Shown: positions 46,097 to 58,504, counted from the stretch's first letter. The stretch: 64,000 nt of DNA from Glandiceps talaboti (GCF_964340395.1 NC_135552.1:12306194-12370193); one strand, 5' to 3'. Numbers and translations: made by a program. Notes: a model not told the origin generated them from the letters alone.

Positions 46097-49000
46097 ATGT
46101 ATGTATGTATGTATGTATGTATGTATGTATGTATGTATGTATGTATGTATGTGTGTATGTAAGCTAGCAATGGACATTGATGTACTGGCATGTTGACATT
46201 GACACACAGTTAGTCTCACTTGCAAGGCTTCATGATGATGTGTCTTCCTAATATTGTAAGGTGCATGAACTGAGCCTGAGTGACACAGCTGCCAGGGGGT
46301 GATGTATGCGTACCTTAGTATATCTGGAAGACATATATTCATGAAGTCTGACAAGACAGACTAACTCACAGAAGAATAGTATCTCTGATAGTGAGTTTTT
46401 CTCAAATGACAGCACATAGATCGAAACACATTTCTAACTTTAGTACGAGCTGATCTAGGTTTACATTTTAACAATCCTATTTTTGATCTGGTGGTGGTTG
46501 GGAGGGGGGGGGGAGAGTGCCTTTGTGTCTTTGTTCGTACACAAAATCTACAAATTGGGAAAGACTGGATTAAGTTTAAATTGATCATACATCACAATTT
46601 GGCTGTAAAAAACTGTCATTATAGTAAATTTTAACAAAGATCCTCAAGGTTTTTGACCACATGGTTAAACTCCATAGTAAAGGTTACTTTCTTAATCAGA
46701 ATTGTGGATAACCTTACCTCCGGTGGCTGTGGTACAAACTTTAACAACATTTCAACATTGTCAAGAGACAGCGTTTTGAGGTCCATCCTGGAAAGATAAG
46801 TTAAACATATCCATACATGTTATCTATCAGTGTCAAAGTTGTAAATTACAGATATCTAAATCTGCAATGCTGTATCATACATCATATGCCAGTTATCAGA
46901 AAGACAAAAGATTGTATAGTTTGGCCACTAGGGGCGCTGTTTGGAAAGAGCCATGAAAAATCCAGTTATCAGAAAGACAAAAGATTGTATAGTTTGGCCA
47001 CTAGGGGCGCTGTTTGGAAAGAGCTATTGAAACAGAAGTAATTACATGAAAAATCAATACAAAGTGTCAAACTTCTGAGAGCGTTGTTCTGTTCAGAGGC
47101 ACAGAATTGTTAGACAACATATGTATAAATAACACTTACATAATGATACCCTTGACAAGGTTATCATTAGTAACATCGATTTTTCTCTTAGAAATGGATA
47201 AATTCTGTAATCTGTTGGATTCTAGTAAAGTTATGGTTTCTTTTTTGGGAGCTCTTGTAGATATTCTAGGTGTACCATTCCGTTTTAAATCTGTACCAGG
47301 TTGGGCTTTTGTCTTGAACGTTTCTTCAAACTGTCCAAAGTCTATCTCCTGTAAAGAATAAAACACATAACATATGTACTTCAAGCAAGGATATGACAGA
47401 ACTTTCTCTGATAATATTTTAATTCATTAATCACGGTAAAGTTCAGTCAGATTTAGTTCTACCTTTAGTACATTTGTATTGATTGTTGCTATCAACTTAA
47501 ATATGAATTTGGGAAGTAAAAGAGTAACCCAATAACTTATTCAACTTTGAAATCTTGTCAAGGCACTAGTAGTGTCCTAATAACATATTGACATTCATAG
47601 TGTGTTCCCTCCTGAGTCACATGACTTAGAAGTACAAATCTCCTTTTTGCACTTTTAACTGTTGAAAGTCAGCCCAGACACAAAGCAACGATTCTTCACT
47701 ACTCAGGTATACATTTCTGCAACGTGAGTATAATATATATATATAGTTAGTGAAATCACTGAATTGACGATCAAATACAAATTCTTTAACAGATTTAGGC
47801 AAGATAATCATGATCACAAAGTCACTAATTCTCTGATAATGGAATGATTAGACTCTCTCACTAGTCCTTGGGAGCATTGCTATTAGCTGTTCGTATGTAC
47901 TAATATCTACCAAATAATTGTACTAGAATATCCCTGTACAGTGGGATCTAATCAACTACATAGGACTAATCATCTGTTGACATGTTGCTGCATGTCAACA
48001 GATATTACCCCTCTGTAGTCGATGAGTGCCCACAGTACAAGTATGCAGTAGATATCGGTACATACAAAACAGCCCTTTTAGCAATGTGATACTCCACAGA
48101 CTGAGATAGAGTCTACGGAATGATATACATGTACACCATGAAAAGTTAGAAAATATAGCAATGTATGCTCAGAAAGATTCTGAGAATTATGTGCACCAAA
48201 AAGAAGCCCCACAGAATAAAGAGAATTCCATACAAGTACATGTATGAAAAATAGTAATCATTACTCACAGTCATGACTTTGTCGTCATCCAGTTCACTGA
48301 ATACTGTTCCTCTGATCTGATTAGGTTTGATGGCAACCCAATTCAAGGCTGGAAGACGGTACTTGGTTTGTACTCTCTTCTTTATGGTAACAGCTACAGA
48401 TAAATACAGCAAGGAAATCACTAATTATGTATAGTGTATGAGATATGAATACTAAGAGACAAGGGAGACCATACGATAGAATCACATGAATTCCATATAT
48501 AAAGAATGGCCATATGATAGAATTGCATCTACAATGTCAGATATATTAAAATGAATCAGAGTGAAACATACTGATTTAGCAGTTTATACTTACATCCTGG
48601 AAGGGGTGCCACCCCTCCTGGTGGTGGTGGTGGCATTCCTCCTGGTGGTGGTGGAGGACCTCCTGGTGGTGGGGGTGGAGGAGGTGGTCCAGATGATGGT
48701 GGTGGTGGCGGTGGAGGTGCTGGAGGGGGTGGAGGTGGAGGTGGAGGTGGTGGAGCGGGAGGAGGAGGACCTGTAAAACATAACAGAAGACACAAGAGAT
48801 GTTAAGTGTGCTTTTTCAAGAAGTTCAGAGAAACCATAATGATTACATAGGATCATTCTTTGTTCTGAACCAATCCAGCTGATCATCCCAAATATGGAAT
48901 ATGACATGCTCAAAACTATATATAAATTGACTGTAGGTTTAGTCCAATTTTTTATAATCTACCAAGGCAGACAGACATGTGGACAGACTGTAACTACATA

Positions 49001-52000
49001 CACTTATCAACATTTGCAGGTGGTTTAGCTGAATACATACTGTCAACAGCACTGCCACTACCACACACAGAGAGACAGACAGAGACAGACAGACAGACAG
49101 ACCGACATACATACATACATACATACATACCAACAGACAGACAGACAGACAGACAGACTACATAAATACAGACAGACAGACAGACTACATAGACAGACAG
49201 AGAGACAGAGAAACAGACAGACAGACAGACAAACAGACTACATACACCTCTCAGCAGCTGCAGATGAGTTAGCTGAATACATGATATCAACAGCACTGCC
49301 ACTGACACAGACATAGGCAGAGAGACAGACAGAGAGACAGACAGACAGACAAACAGACTACATACACCTCTCAGCAGCTGCAGATGAGTTAGTTGAATAC
49401 ATGATATCAACAGCACTGCCACTGACACAGACATAGGCAGAGAGACAGACAGAGAGACAGACTACATACATACATACATACATACATACATACAGACAGA
49501 CATACAGACAGACAGACAGACAGTCAGACAGACAGACAGACTACATAGACCTACCAGCAGCTGCAGTTGGTTTGGCTGAATCAGTGGCATCAACACCACT
49601 TCCATTGACAAGTTGTCCACCCTTGATGGATGACTTCCTCAATAACTCTATCTCTTTGGTTAATTTCTCTTCCTTCTCCTTGATTTCAATTTCTTTGTCT
49701 TCATATTTTTTCTTCAGTGTACTGATTTCATTGGTCGCATTCATATTTAATTCCTAGAGATATGTAAAAATATGACTCGTTTAATGATCATTTATTGATA
49801 TGTCTAGTGGGGATAACATCACGAATATTATAATAATTTTCATTTTACTATCAATTCATCTTTTATAAACTACAGTATATTCATGTTAACAGAGATGTAG
49901 TCTGTGAGGCGAGTTTACACAATTATATACAATCATTTCACAAGTAATATGCAACGACCTTTAACCTTACCGTGTGATGTGATCATAACAAAGAGCACCA
50001 TCTATCATAGAGTGAACAAGACTGACAGTTTGTAGTAGAAAGTTCTCAGCATCAAGTGATGTTGTGCATGTGTATAAATTTCTATTACCCATCACTGCAT
50101 GAAAGGGTGGTGTGTCCGGTCCCGTATACTTTTGAATCCTGGTTGTGTGACCATACAGAACTGGAAATGCCATCCTTTCATGCAATACATGAGTGTAAGA
50201 TCTTTCAGCTGTGACCTATTATGGGGGGGGGGAATAATCATATCCCAGTGTTCATGGGAAAAGTTGTATTACATTCTCAGCCAGTCAAAACATTCTACTT
50301 CTTGTTTCTGATCATGTAATCTGCAGGAAATCTTGTAATCAGTTTGTTCACCACTTAAATGTACTGTCATGTTATCTTAGCCCTCACTTTTCATCACATG
50401 ACAGGTTTTTTTGTGACTTTTTTTTAAAATGACACCAAGATGAATAAACCAGAATATATTGCTATCACCTTACCTTAACAATTTCAAGTTCTTTAGATGC
50501 ATCGTTTAGATGTGTTTGTAAATCTGCAATCTTAGCCATGGACTCATATTCCAGTCTTTGAAGACTTTCTGTTGTCTGTAATAAAAATATCATCAAATAT
50601 CAGTTGTTTAATTCATCTCTGATGAACAGATGCTAAACAGTGTACAAGTTATCAATTCCTCACATGTCAATTACTACGTCCACCATTTTCTGATGAAGAA
50701 CCTACACTATTTCATTGGCTCAAACTGTCTATGATCTCACTGAGTCTATCTAGGTGTCAGTCTGTTGTTTTACGGACAGCTTCCTGTCAATAGTGTGAAT
50801 AGTTCTAATCCTTTGAAGTGTCAAGACTTTCACAGCTGGCTGAGGGAGGATATACCTCTAACCATTATACTTTCATGCTCTAACTATACACACAGTCCCT
50901 TCTACTGTAACAGATGTTTGATACTGCTTTCATCAAAAGTCCATAACTTCAAACCCCACATTTATACAAAATTCATTACATAACAAAACAAGTCTGCCTT
51001 TTTCTTGGCGGCTGACTACTATGGTTCACAATCCATAATTGGGAAGTCAACACCATCTCCTCAGACACACTGTAGCACTATAGACAGTGACCAGTGATAT
51101 ACACACCCCTCCACTATCTATGGTAGCACCATGGAACTATGTTCTACTTCCATGGTAGCACTCACACAATCTAAAGAGTCAACATTTTTTCTACTATGAA
51201 ATTATTAGTGAACCCATGTGGCGTTAGTACATTTTCAAAGTTACACTTACATGTGAAATTTGTTCTTCCAATTCAGCCACTTTCTCCAAGGCAGCATGTT
51301 TTGTTTCAGCATCTTCCAGTAACTGTGCAACGTCAAACTTATTGTCTAAGTAGGCGTTAATCTGAAGACTTAGTTTTTCACTCTCTGTACGTTTAAGCCT
51401 CTGTGTGGTGGAAAGAGCAGAGAAGGACAGAAGTTTAGGTGTTTTGGAAACCTTCAGTTTCTGGTGAAAGGACAGAGACAGTGAAAACTTGGACTCCATT
51501 TCACCACTGTCTCTTGTCTCTGTTATCTGCCATGACTTCATTAACATTCTTGTACACATTATCACATCAATTGTTTTTGTTTATTTGTTCAGTATTTATT
51601 CTAAACCATGTGAACATCCCTCCAATGTCACTAAAAGTTACCACAAACAAAACACTGACTTCACTTCTCACTTACAATAATCAAGTTCAAATTCAATTTC
51701 TGAAAATAGAAAATAAACTTCGATCTTTCTGTGAAAGATGACACAATGGCAAACAGATCCATTAACCAAGCATAGCCTAGAGATGTGAATTCGTTGTAAT
51801 TATTTCACATTCAAGTTTGTTTATAAACAACTCCAGTACAAATGTTTACAACTATAGAGATAAGATGACCCATACTAAGTGAGAAACTTCTTACATCATC
51901 TTAATATTTAGACATACAATCCTCTCCTATCATTCTCTTTCTCATGTTATTTATGTTATGTTAGAGTTTGAACAAGACTTTGGCACAGGCATAATAATCA

Positions 52001-55000
52001 AACGCTTGGGTACTGTCTATTAAAGTAGAGTCTGCCTCGGAAGTAAAAATCTCCAACTTTTGCTGTTACTTTGTTCAAGAATACTCCAACCCATTCTCAG
52101 TTAAAATCAAGAAAAAAAATCAGGGTTCACCATACAAATTTTTGAAGTGGAGGTCAAAATGATCTTAAAATCAACCAATTTTAGATTCCAAAATGGCTGC
52201 CAAATTCTGTCTCTGAACCTTCTTGTGAACAAATTTTAGGGAGAACATGGGGTATGGTGTAGATATAATTCATTTGAAATATCTAAACTCACTTTATGTC
52301 CCTGTAAATATCAAATAAAATGTCGTGATAACAGTACAAATATACATACCAGAAGAAATTCATCCAATCCGAGCTGTGTAAATTCATATTGCAAGTGTAC
52401 TCTATAATTCATATCATCAACTGAATGAACTACAATGTTGATAAACTGCATACACGCCACCTGTAACACAAACACACAGGGGTAAATGACTTTGTAATTA
52501 AGACATGTAATGTATACATGTGACAGTATTTTGAATAGTATTTGAAACTTTTTAACATACAGGTATCTGCATACATTCATACCTAGTTTTAAAATCAATG
52601 GTGAATTTTGAATATCAAAATAAAAATGGTGATATTCTGAAATTTTTTTATGAATGTGTTTGTGTATAAAGTAAAGCACTGTAATATTAGAAATTAAAAG
52701 TCTTGCGAGGATAATAAAGTTGTGTTAACTATTTTATGAAATAATGAACTGAATTATTGGTTTTGTAGTTCCGCTGAAATCTGGCACATACATTACGTAG
52801 AAAGACCCGATTTTCATTACTTATTGTAATAAACTATACCCTACTCAGATTCACTCAGATTACTGTTTACAATTTATTTGTTTCATTTAGACTTACCATA
52901 ATATCTATGTTTGTGTCTTCATATTTTCGGAAATATTCCATCAGTTTTTCAAAACGCTGACTTTCCTGGCTGACCTAGAGGTTATTAGAATAGAGAATTG
53001 ACAAAGTTAATGGGAAGCATAGTTTTACAAGTCACCAACTTTACAATTTTCACTAAATATGCAGTCTTGTTTATGGATCCATACAAATACTAAGAGACTC
53101 AGTGCCAAGCCAAAGAGATAGCAGTAAATGTAAATTAATATAAACCATTAGAGGAAATGTAAAAATGGCTGAACACATGTCAAGTGGAGTATGACTTCTT
53201 CTTCACAAGATTCCAAAGTTGAGTACGTCACCAAGGTGCTACTTCATCACCCAAAAAACACATTTAAGCCTAGACAGAGGAGTTTGCACTGTCTATCATT
53301 CAAGTTGATAGTAGTAATCAATTCAATTGTAGTAATGGTGAAAATAAGCCTGACTGGACTTTTCCTTTAATAGTAATAATCAATTCAATTGTAGTAATGG
53401 TACAAATAAGTCTGACTGGACTTTTCCTTTAATAGTAGTAATCAATTCAATGTAGTAATGGTGAAAATAAGCCTGACTGGACTTTTCCTTTAATAGTAAT
53501 AATCGATTCAATGTAGTAATGGTGAAAATAAGCCTGGCTGGACTTTTCCTTTAATAGTAGTAATCAATTCAATGTAGTAATGGTGAAAATAAGCCTGACT
53601 GGACTTTTCCTTTAATCGTAATAATCGATTCAATGTAGTAATGGTGAAAATAAGCCTGACTGGACTTTTCCTTTAAGACATACCTCTTTGAAGTGATCAA
53701 ATGCCTTTAGAATAATTTCATGTCCACCTTGGACTAAACACACAGCAGCTAACAACTCTAAAACAAGTGTCTTTGTCCTGAAATTTAAAGAAAAGTGAAT
53801 CATGTGAGTGAAGTGCACACCGACTGATATGAGTTGCTATTTGAAGACCAGTTGGATTAGGATAAGAATGTGGGTGTGAAAAACAGTTGTCTGGCAGTGC
53901 TGTAGAAAGAGTTGGTCCAGAACAAAAGAACGATCCTGTGTGATCCCTGTGGCTCTACTGATATGATAGAACTAATCCAAGACTGTGGGATTCAAACATT
54001 GGGGTTTAACTATACAATACTACAGTAAGTACTGTAGTAAGTTATATTTGTCACTTTCAGTACATCAACCTCATTTCTAGTAATAATGTTTTATTGTACG
54101 ATGGCTTTCAATTACTAAATAAACAGACTTTGTATATTAAAGTAGTATGTTGTTTGTGACACCTGTTTGGGAGATACTAGTGTTATAACAATTTATTTCA
54201 ATCGCTGCCTATCTAGTAATGGGTAGACTAATGTGCTAGGGAGAAACTGTCAGTGTTATAAAAACCCTCGCGCTGGGCAACAAGGTGCTAAAACTGTAGG
54301 CAATATCCAACAGTACATTTTATAATGTTGTTTCATTGACAGACACCTTAAATGACTATATTTCTGGTTCATTATGTTGACTTCTGTTCCAACATACACA
54401 TAATACTGAAGTAGAAACTTCATAGGCACAATCTTTATCTAAGTAAATTTTGGGCCAATTCTAGAGGGTGCTAAAGCTGTCCTAACAATACACATACACT
54501 ATATGTAAACACTTAAAGTTCTTTGACAATCAGACACCTCATACACTTCATAAGTATGACCTGTATCAAAGTAAATACAAGGTCAACTATAGAGGGCGCT
54601 ATAGTAAAGCTATACAAAACACCTACTAGCAATATAGATGACTTGAGGTGTAAACCGTCAACGTTGACTGAGACACCTCACAATCTAACCATATTCCTCT
54701 GTCACAGATTTCCCTTCGTTTACCTTGATTTCTTTTGTATATACGGTAAATATTGTGGTTTGATTTTGATTTTGTTATTGTATTTAAAAAGTTGATTGCC
54801 TCCTGCTAGAACCAACTCTCCCAAAGGCCGCAAAATCAAAAACACAACACATCATACCATGGTGCACAAGCCATGACCTAAGGGTTTTTGTCACTGCTCA
54901 TCTCGCGACTTGTAGTGACAGCCTCCTTTGGTCACTCATATTTTCCTTGGCTGAACGAAGAAAAATATTGGTGAAAAATAACATCTAATTATATATGTAA

Positions 55001-55574
55001 AAGCAAATAAAGGTCAATTATGGATACATGTACCTAGTCATATTCCTACATCAGATTACACACCTCAATATAAACTGGTATAACTGTTTTATTTTGTACA
55101 CCTCCTCGTAAAATCTTCCAACATACTTGAACCTACTGGTACATTCAAGGTACATATTGGGGTTTATAATACAGAGGGGCATATATGAGTAATTTGACTT
55201 TACCTGTGACTTTTGTGATTCAAACTGAGTGCTATCATATTAATTGCTGATGAATGGTTGATAACAAGATTAAAACCATACTGAAACAAAAAATAGAAAT
55301 ATTTACACAGGATTAGTATATGAACACTTGCTATATGAAATATATATATCAATGTTATTACAGTAACAGGACTTTACTGATCAGACACATACATTATTTC
55401 TGATGGGACATTTAAATGTGTATGTATATCCGTATGTGTGTCATTGTGCATGTGCATGTGTTTGCATCATTGATGCATGTCTGTGCATGTGCCATTATGA
55501 CTGTGTCTGAGAGTATGTGTATGTATGCATGTTTGCGTCTCAGCACATTGTAGTGTGTTTGCATGTGTCTGTGG

Positions 55575-55615
<41 letters not shown>

Positions 55616-57208
55616 TGTGTGTGTGTGTGTCTGTGTGTGTGTGTGTTGTACATGTATGTTTCAATGTCACATGTGTTGTCATGTATGTGGTGTGTGTGCA
55701 AGTATGTGTATGTGAAGTAGATTGTTACCACATGTCTACTTACCTGATGGTTCATGATAGCACGCAGACACATAATACAGACATGTACATCATCTCTGGC
55801 ATGACTTGCATGATGTAAACCTTTACCATGTCTAGATGTAGATGATTTGGCATTTAGAAGATCCTCCATAGAGTCTTCCCTCCTGTAAAGTAATCAAATA
55901 TTTAATTTAAAGAAATGAACACCTTGAACATCATGACAAGTGCATGGTTATTTGACACCTTGTAATATATAAATAGTGCATTTTTTCAATGTGCTGTGAT
56001 GCAATTCAAATATTAACAATTCATTTCCTTGTGAACTATTCTGATATTGGTATACCAAACAAAAACAAAAACAAAACAATATCAAATCTATGCAAATGGC
56101 TATGAAAGGCATGTCTTTCTCCTGTTTGGATGAAATGACACCTTCAAAACATCCTAGTGGATTGTGTCAAATAAATTTTGCAAAATCTCAACATTTCTGT
56201 GGTTTATCTATAGTTTGGACAAGTTATACACACACAACTGAAACTATTATTGTGACATGTTGACATGTATGGTACTGGGATCTGTACATCGTTGGCTATG
56301 TTTGGGATACTTACGTCATTGCTATCTGCAAATAATGTAAATAGTCTATCAAGGTATCCAATCCTGTGTTCTCTTCACTTAGAAATTCTCTAACCCACCT
56401 GTAATGTAGATAGAGAAAAAAAATCATAAATTTCATACATTTAGTGTTAAAAATGATTGTCACTGATTCAATGACAAATTTTATGCAACAAATGCCATTC
56501 AGACGTATACAAAATGTAGAATGTCACTTTAAAGGTTTTTTTGTATCATTATACCATCCCTTAAAGGCCCAGGATTCATTCTCATGTTCTCGCAGTACTG
56601 TTATTAGTGGACCCAAAGGATGAGAATTATTAAGATTGGATTTTTTGTTTGTTTAACTTCTAGACCAACTTTTTCTATTATTGGACAATTTTTTTTACAC
56701 CTAAATTTTCTTGCTTAGTCTACTTTATTATTCTAACTATAACATTAATCTGTTTCCATGGAAACAACTTTATAGTGAACAATCTGTGCCATTTTCTTGT
56801 GTTTCATAAAATACTAGATGTAGACAATGCAGGGGGGGGGGCAGTCTTTTTCATTCCAATTCTAAGGTTAGTCACTGTCTATTGCTATAAAAACAACTTT
56901 GTTAACAAAATGACACATATGTCTCACATAGCATGTTACTTTTGTGCCAGGTTTGGTTGAAATTGGTTGGTGTATGTCAGAGATATGAAGGTGAACGCCC
57001 GCATGGATGTACGCATGGACGGATGGATGGATTGTGCATTTTGGGGGCTAAAAACTACATGTACGAACATATTACTCAGTATGAAGGGGCAGTCTACTAA
57101 AAGACAAGATCAATGGATGGACACTTACTGAATGTGGTTGGTCCGAAGTGATATCTCCAATTCTCTCACAATCTGTGTGGAATGGTCTAATAGCTTTTTC
57201 CTTTGTCT
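37808..57208 (-). CDS. FMNL: formin-like protein (FMNL/FRL family), 24 exons, 5' partial
   Basis: Actin-nucleating and elongating diaphanous-related formin regulated by Rho-family GTPases. Exons in transcript order: 57129-57208, 56315-56398, 55744-55882, 55204-55280, 53684-53777, 52897-52974, 52350-52460, 51251-51400, 50474-50575, 49555-49753, 48594-48770, 48269-48393, 47140-47348, 46718-46787, 45795-45872, 45163-45249, 44205-44273, 43138-43348, 42156-42319, 40848-40949, 40151-40189, 38997-39059, 38373-38460, 37808-37917 (TAA). Every junction is AG/GT with matching phase, and the exons total exactly 902 codons including stop. The best match is FMNL rather than DAAM or [54 protein letters not shown] and [19 protein letters not shown]. 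About the first 110 residues of a typical FMNL (including the myristoylation start) are missing and should be encoded to the right, possibly beyond 64000. Domain entries follow. Confidence 0.96.
39160..39835. repeat. (ATTC/ATCC/ACCC)n degenerate tetranucleotide array
   Basis: About 670 bp of related tetranucleotides (ATTC, ATCC, ACCC, ATTT) arranged in a recurring order (ATTC-ATTT-ATCT-ATCC-ACCC), i.e. a higher-order repeat, in an FMNL intron. Confidence 0.95.
40253..40512 (-). mobile_element. MITE-A copy, single terminal unit
   Basis: Minus-orientation copy in an FMNL intron, starting GGAAAAGTCCAGTCAGACTT, with the internal sequence up to TTGTCTTGACAAAT. The terminal segment is not expanded. 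Confidence 0.85.
40848..48393 (-). CDS. FMNL: FMNL FH2 domain
   Basis: Nine exons, about 370 codons. The lasso/linker start is [20 protein letters not shown], with the conserved Trp that anchors the FH2 dimer. Then [37 protein letters not shown], the signature [20 protein letters not shown] with [16 protein letters not shown], and the C-terminal [19 protein letters not shown]. All FH2 hallmarks are in place and no break is seen, so actin nucleation is expected. Confidence 0.95.
41032..42090 (-). mobile_element. MITE-A copy with 13-unit 67-bp array
   Basis: GGAAAAGTCCAGTCAGACTT recurs every 67 bp from about 41040 to 41860, then the unique internal part follows to about 42090. The last five units share private variants (TTTAATACTCTTGTTTTG), showing amplification of neighbouring units. 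FMNL intron. Confidence 0.9.
43640..43830 (+). repeat. dispersed repeat E, copy 1
   Basis: AACTTTTGCTGATCCTTTAT, AAAACTCCACCCACACTCA and TTAAAATCAAGACGAAAAAA correspond to 52050-52230. Confidence 0.65.
44313..44363 (-). repeat. 51-bp tandem duplication carrying a second copy of an FMNL 3' splice site
   Basis: GCTTTGAGTTGCTGTAAGAG and the following bases occur at 44263 and again at 44314. The exon starts at 44273; the upstream (minus-strand) copy offers an identical acceptor and exon start at 44324. Using it would read CAACTCAAAGC and then soon meet a TAG. Confidence 0.85.
44427..44712. repeat. 11-bp minisatellite (AATATGCTGGT)n
   Basis: About 26 tandem units, with CTGGA, CTGAC and TTGGT variants, in an FMNL intron 150 bp from an exon. 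The long minus-strand frame here is repeat-derived. Confidence 0.95.
45944..46160. repeat. (CA)n, then (GTAT)n-(GT)n-(GTAT)n
   Basis: A CA tract (45944-45979), then GTAT and GT blocks of opposite strand sense (46001-46160), in the FMNL intron 45873-46717. Confidence 0.97.
46891..47037. repeat. 73-bp tandem duplication, near-identical copies
   Basis: Copies start at 46891 and 46964 (AGTTATCAGAAAGACAAAAG to GGAAAGAGC), in the FMNL intron between 46787 and 47140. Near identity implies a recent event. Confidence 0.9.
47430..47570 (-). mobile_element. MITE-A copy, truncated
   Basis: AAGTTCAGTCAGATTTAGTT, CTACCTTTAGTACATTTGTA and CAACTTTGAAATCTTGT match the family. FMNL intron. Confidence 0.75.
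48594..48770 (-). CDS. FMNL: FMNL FH1 (polyproline) exon
   Basis: A single 177-nt exon encodes almost only Pro with Gly/Ala/Ser/Met spacers (runs of up to 11 Pro, [17 protein letters not shown]). This is the FH1 segment that recruits profilin-actin and SH3/WW ligands. The CCA/CCT-rich DNA is microsatellite-like and so likely length-polymorphic. It is bounded by CAG|GT and GGAT|GTAAGT. Confidence 0.93.
48965..49540. repeat. (ACAG)n/(ATAC)n microsatellite with three decayed copies of an FMNL exon end
   Basis: A 120-bp unit is repeated almost exactly (49201-49320 and 49321-49440). Each unit holds CAGCAGCTGCAGATGAGTTA, similar to the 3' end of exon 49555-49753 (CAGCAGCTGCAGTTGGTTTG), followed by CAGACAGA repeat. 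A third, older copy is at about 49001-49070. In the copies the donor GGTAGG reads GAGAGG, so they are non-functional. Confidence 0.8.
49555..51400 (-). CDS. FMNL: FMNL dimerisation/coiled-coil region
   Basis: Three exons (51251-51400, 50474-50575, 49555-49753). [20 protein letters not shown] and ELEEQISH start the helical region. The next exon ([20 protein letters not shown]) and the Lys/Glu-rich [19 protein letters not shown] segment are typical coiled coil. The last exon then runs into an Ala/Ser/Gly linker (SAKPTAAAG) leading to FH1. The end of that exon is present in three decayed copies in the intron behind it. Confidence 0.9.
52050..52230 (+). repeat. dispersed repeat E, copy 2
   Basis: AACTTTTGCTGTTACTTTGT, AATACTCCAACCCATTCTCA and TTAAAATCAAGAAAAAAAAT match copy 1 with moderate divergence. 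Confidence 0.65.
52350..57208 (-). CDS. FMNL: FMNL GTPase-binding/DID (armadillo-like) region, exons at 52350-57208
   Basis: Seven exons, about 221 codons. They encode the Diaphanous inhibitory domain, which binds Rho-type GTPases together with the N-terminal part and is held in trans by the C-terminal DAD. Family-diagnostic segments: [77 protein letters not shown] and [16 protein letters not shown]. The segment between the second and third exon is shorter and more divergent than in human FMNL2, as expected for that loop. Confidence 0.9.
53150..53678 (+). mobile_element. MITE-A copy with about six 60-63 bp terminal units
   Basis: The internal part begins AAAATGGCTGAACACATGTC. Repeated units TAGTAATGGTGAAAATAAGC and CTGACTGGACTTTTCCTTTA follow. 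The array ends about 5 bp from the splice donor of FMNL exon 53684-53777. Confidence 0.85.
54877..54990 (+). repeat. dispersed repeat D, copy 2
   Basis: Shares ACTCATATTTTCCTTGGCT and the GTCACT...TCTCGCGACTTGTAGTGAC block; the latter folds back on itself. Confidence 0.7.
55576..55648. repeat. (GT)n microsatellite
   Basis: GT repeats with CTGT interruptions in the FMNL intron left of exon 55744-55882. Confidence 0.97.
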
Positions 57209-58138
57209 CTGTTAGAGTTACAAAACATTACAATTACGTTTTTATTTATTGTTATAAAAATAACATCTAATATATAATATTACATATATTTTTTATATAA
57301 ATATTACAAAAAAATATTAACCTTGCCACAACCAGAACTATCATATCATTCACAAGAAGAATTTATATGATAATAATTATATTCCCTGGTTTCTCTTCTA
57401 AAGGCAGGGAATATACACCAGAGTTGAGCTTTCTCAAAGAAACAAACAATAATTGACAATAATGACTATGCTGAATACAAATAAATTTTGCAAGAAATTT
57501 TCATTATATATGCTGAAAAAAATTCACAAAATCTAATCGTACAGGAGTCTGGATTGTACATTATAAATTCATTACAGGTAAAGTTGAACATGCAGGACAT
57601 AGCTTGTACATACATGTGTGACTCTGAGATAGTTTATTTTCAACTGGAGGTTATTCACACTGCTTTGTTTCTCATTGCAAAAATTGACATCCAGTCCACT
57701 ACAGTATATTTGATAAATTGTCTGACAAAAATTGTGCATGAAATTTGTGGATGAATACTAAAATCTAAATAATTAATCCATTTAAGATATAAACAAGACA
57801 ACAAGTGTGTGAATAAATTTCAGTGAAAATGAAAACTGTATCAAAATGTTTCTAATTTAATACTATTTGTACAGCACAACAGATTCCTCCCAGTTAACAT
57901 ACATTTACACAATAATTAAATATTAATTATTCTACAGCTCATTCCTCAGATCTACAGCACAGTATTCACACTATTCTACTTGCAAGCAGTGGAACACAAT
58001 GGGAACACAGTGCTGGAATTGAGGTATACATATATACATTGTAGTATTATGGCAATACTGACTTTTTTTCTGATGCAATGTAATGTTGTACAAAGACTTG
58101 TACTACATGTACAAGCTAAATCTTTTACATTAGGTCTA

Positions 58139-58504
58139 GAAAAAAAAATTGTTTGGTTCCAGTTACCCAACCCCACCTAGGTTGTCACGCTGACCCTAAA
58201 CTTTTTTTTATTTGCGTATTCGAGAAAAAAATAATAAAATCGCAAAAATTGTGAAGTCTCGCAAGAAATAGTGGAAACTGGTATCAACTTAAAAAGACAA
58301 TTATATAAAAGTGTTCTTCCAATCTGTAATGGCTGTATATCCGATAGGAAGAAACCAATAACACAGAGACCATATGGAAAACAACGGAAAACTACCTGAA
58401 CTAGACACTCACATGTGAAAAAAATACTGATAAAAAATAAAATAAAAAATCTACCTATTACCTATCTAAAATAGAATGTAATCGGAACCACACAATTTTT
58501 TTTG
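58139..58504 (+). mobile_element. MITE-B copy with TIRs
   Basis: The left end AAAAAAAATTGTTTGGTTCC pairs with the right end GGAACCACACAATTTTTTTT (inverted repeat of about 25 bp with few mismatches). 366 bp, no coding capacity. Confidence 0.85.

Noticed and set aside
48561-48776. Plus-strand frame rich in Val/Glu opposite the FH1 exon
   Set aside because: Antisense shadow of the polyproline exon.
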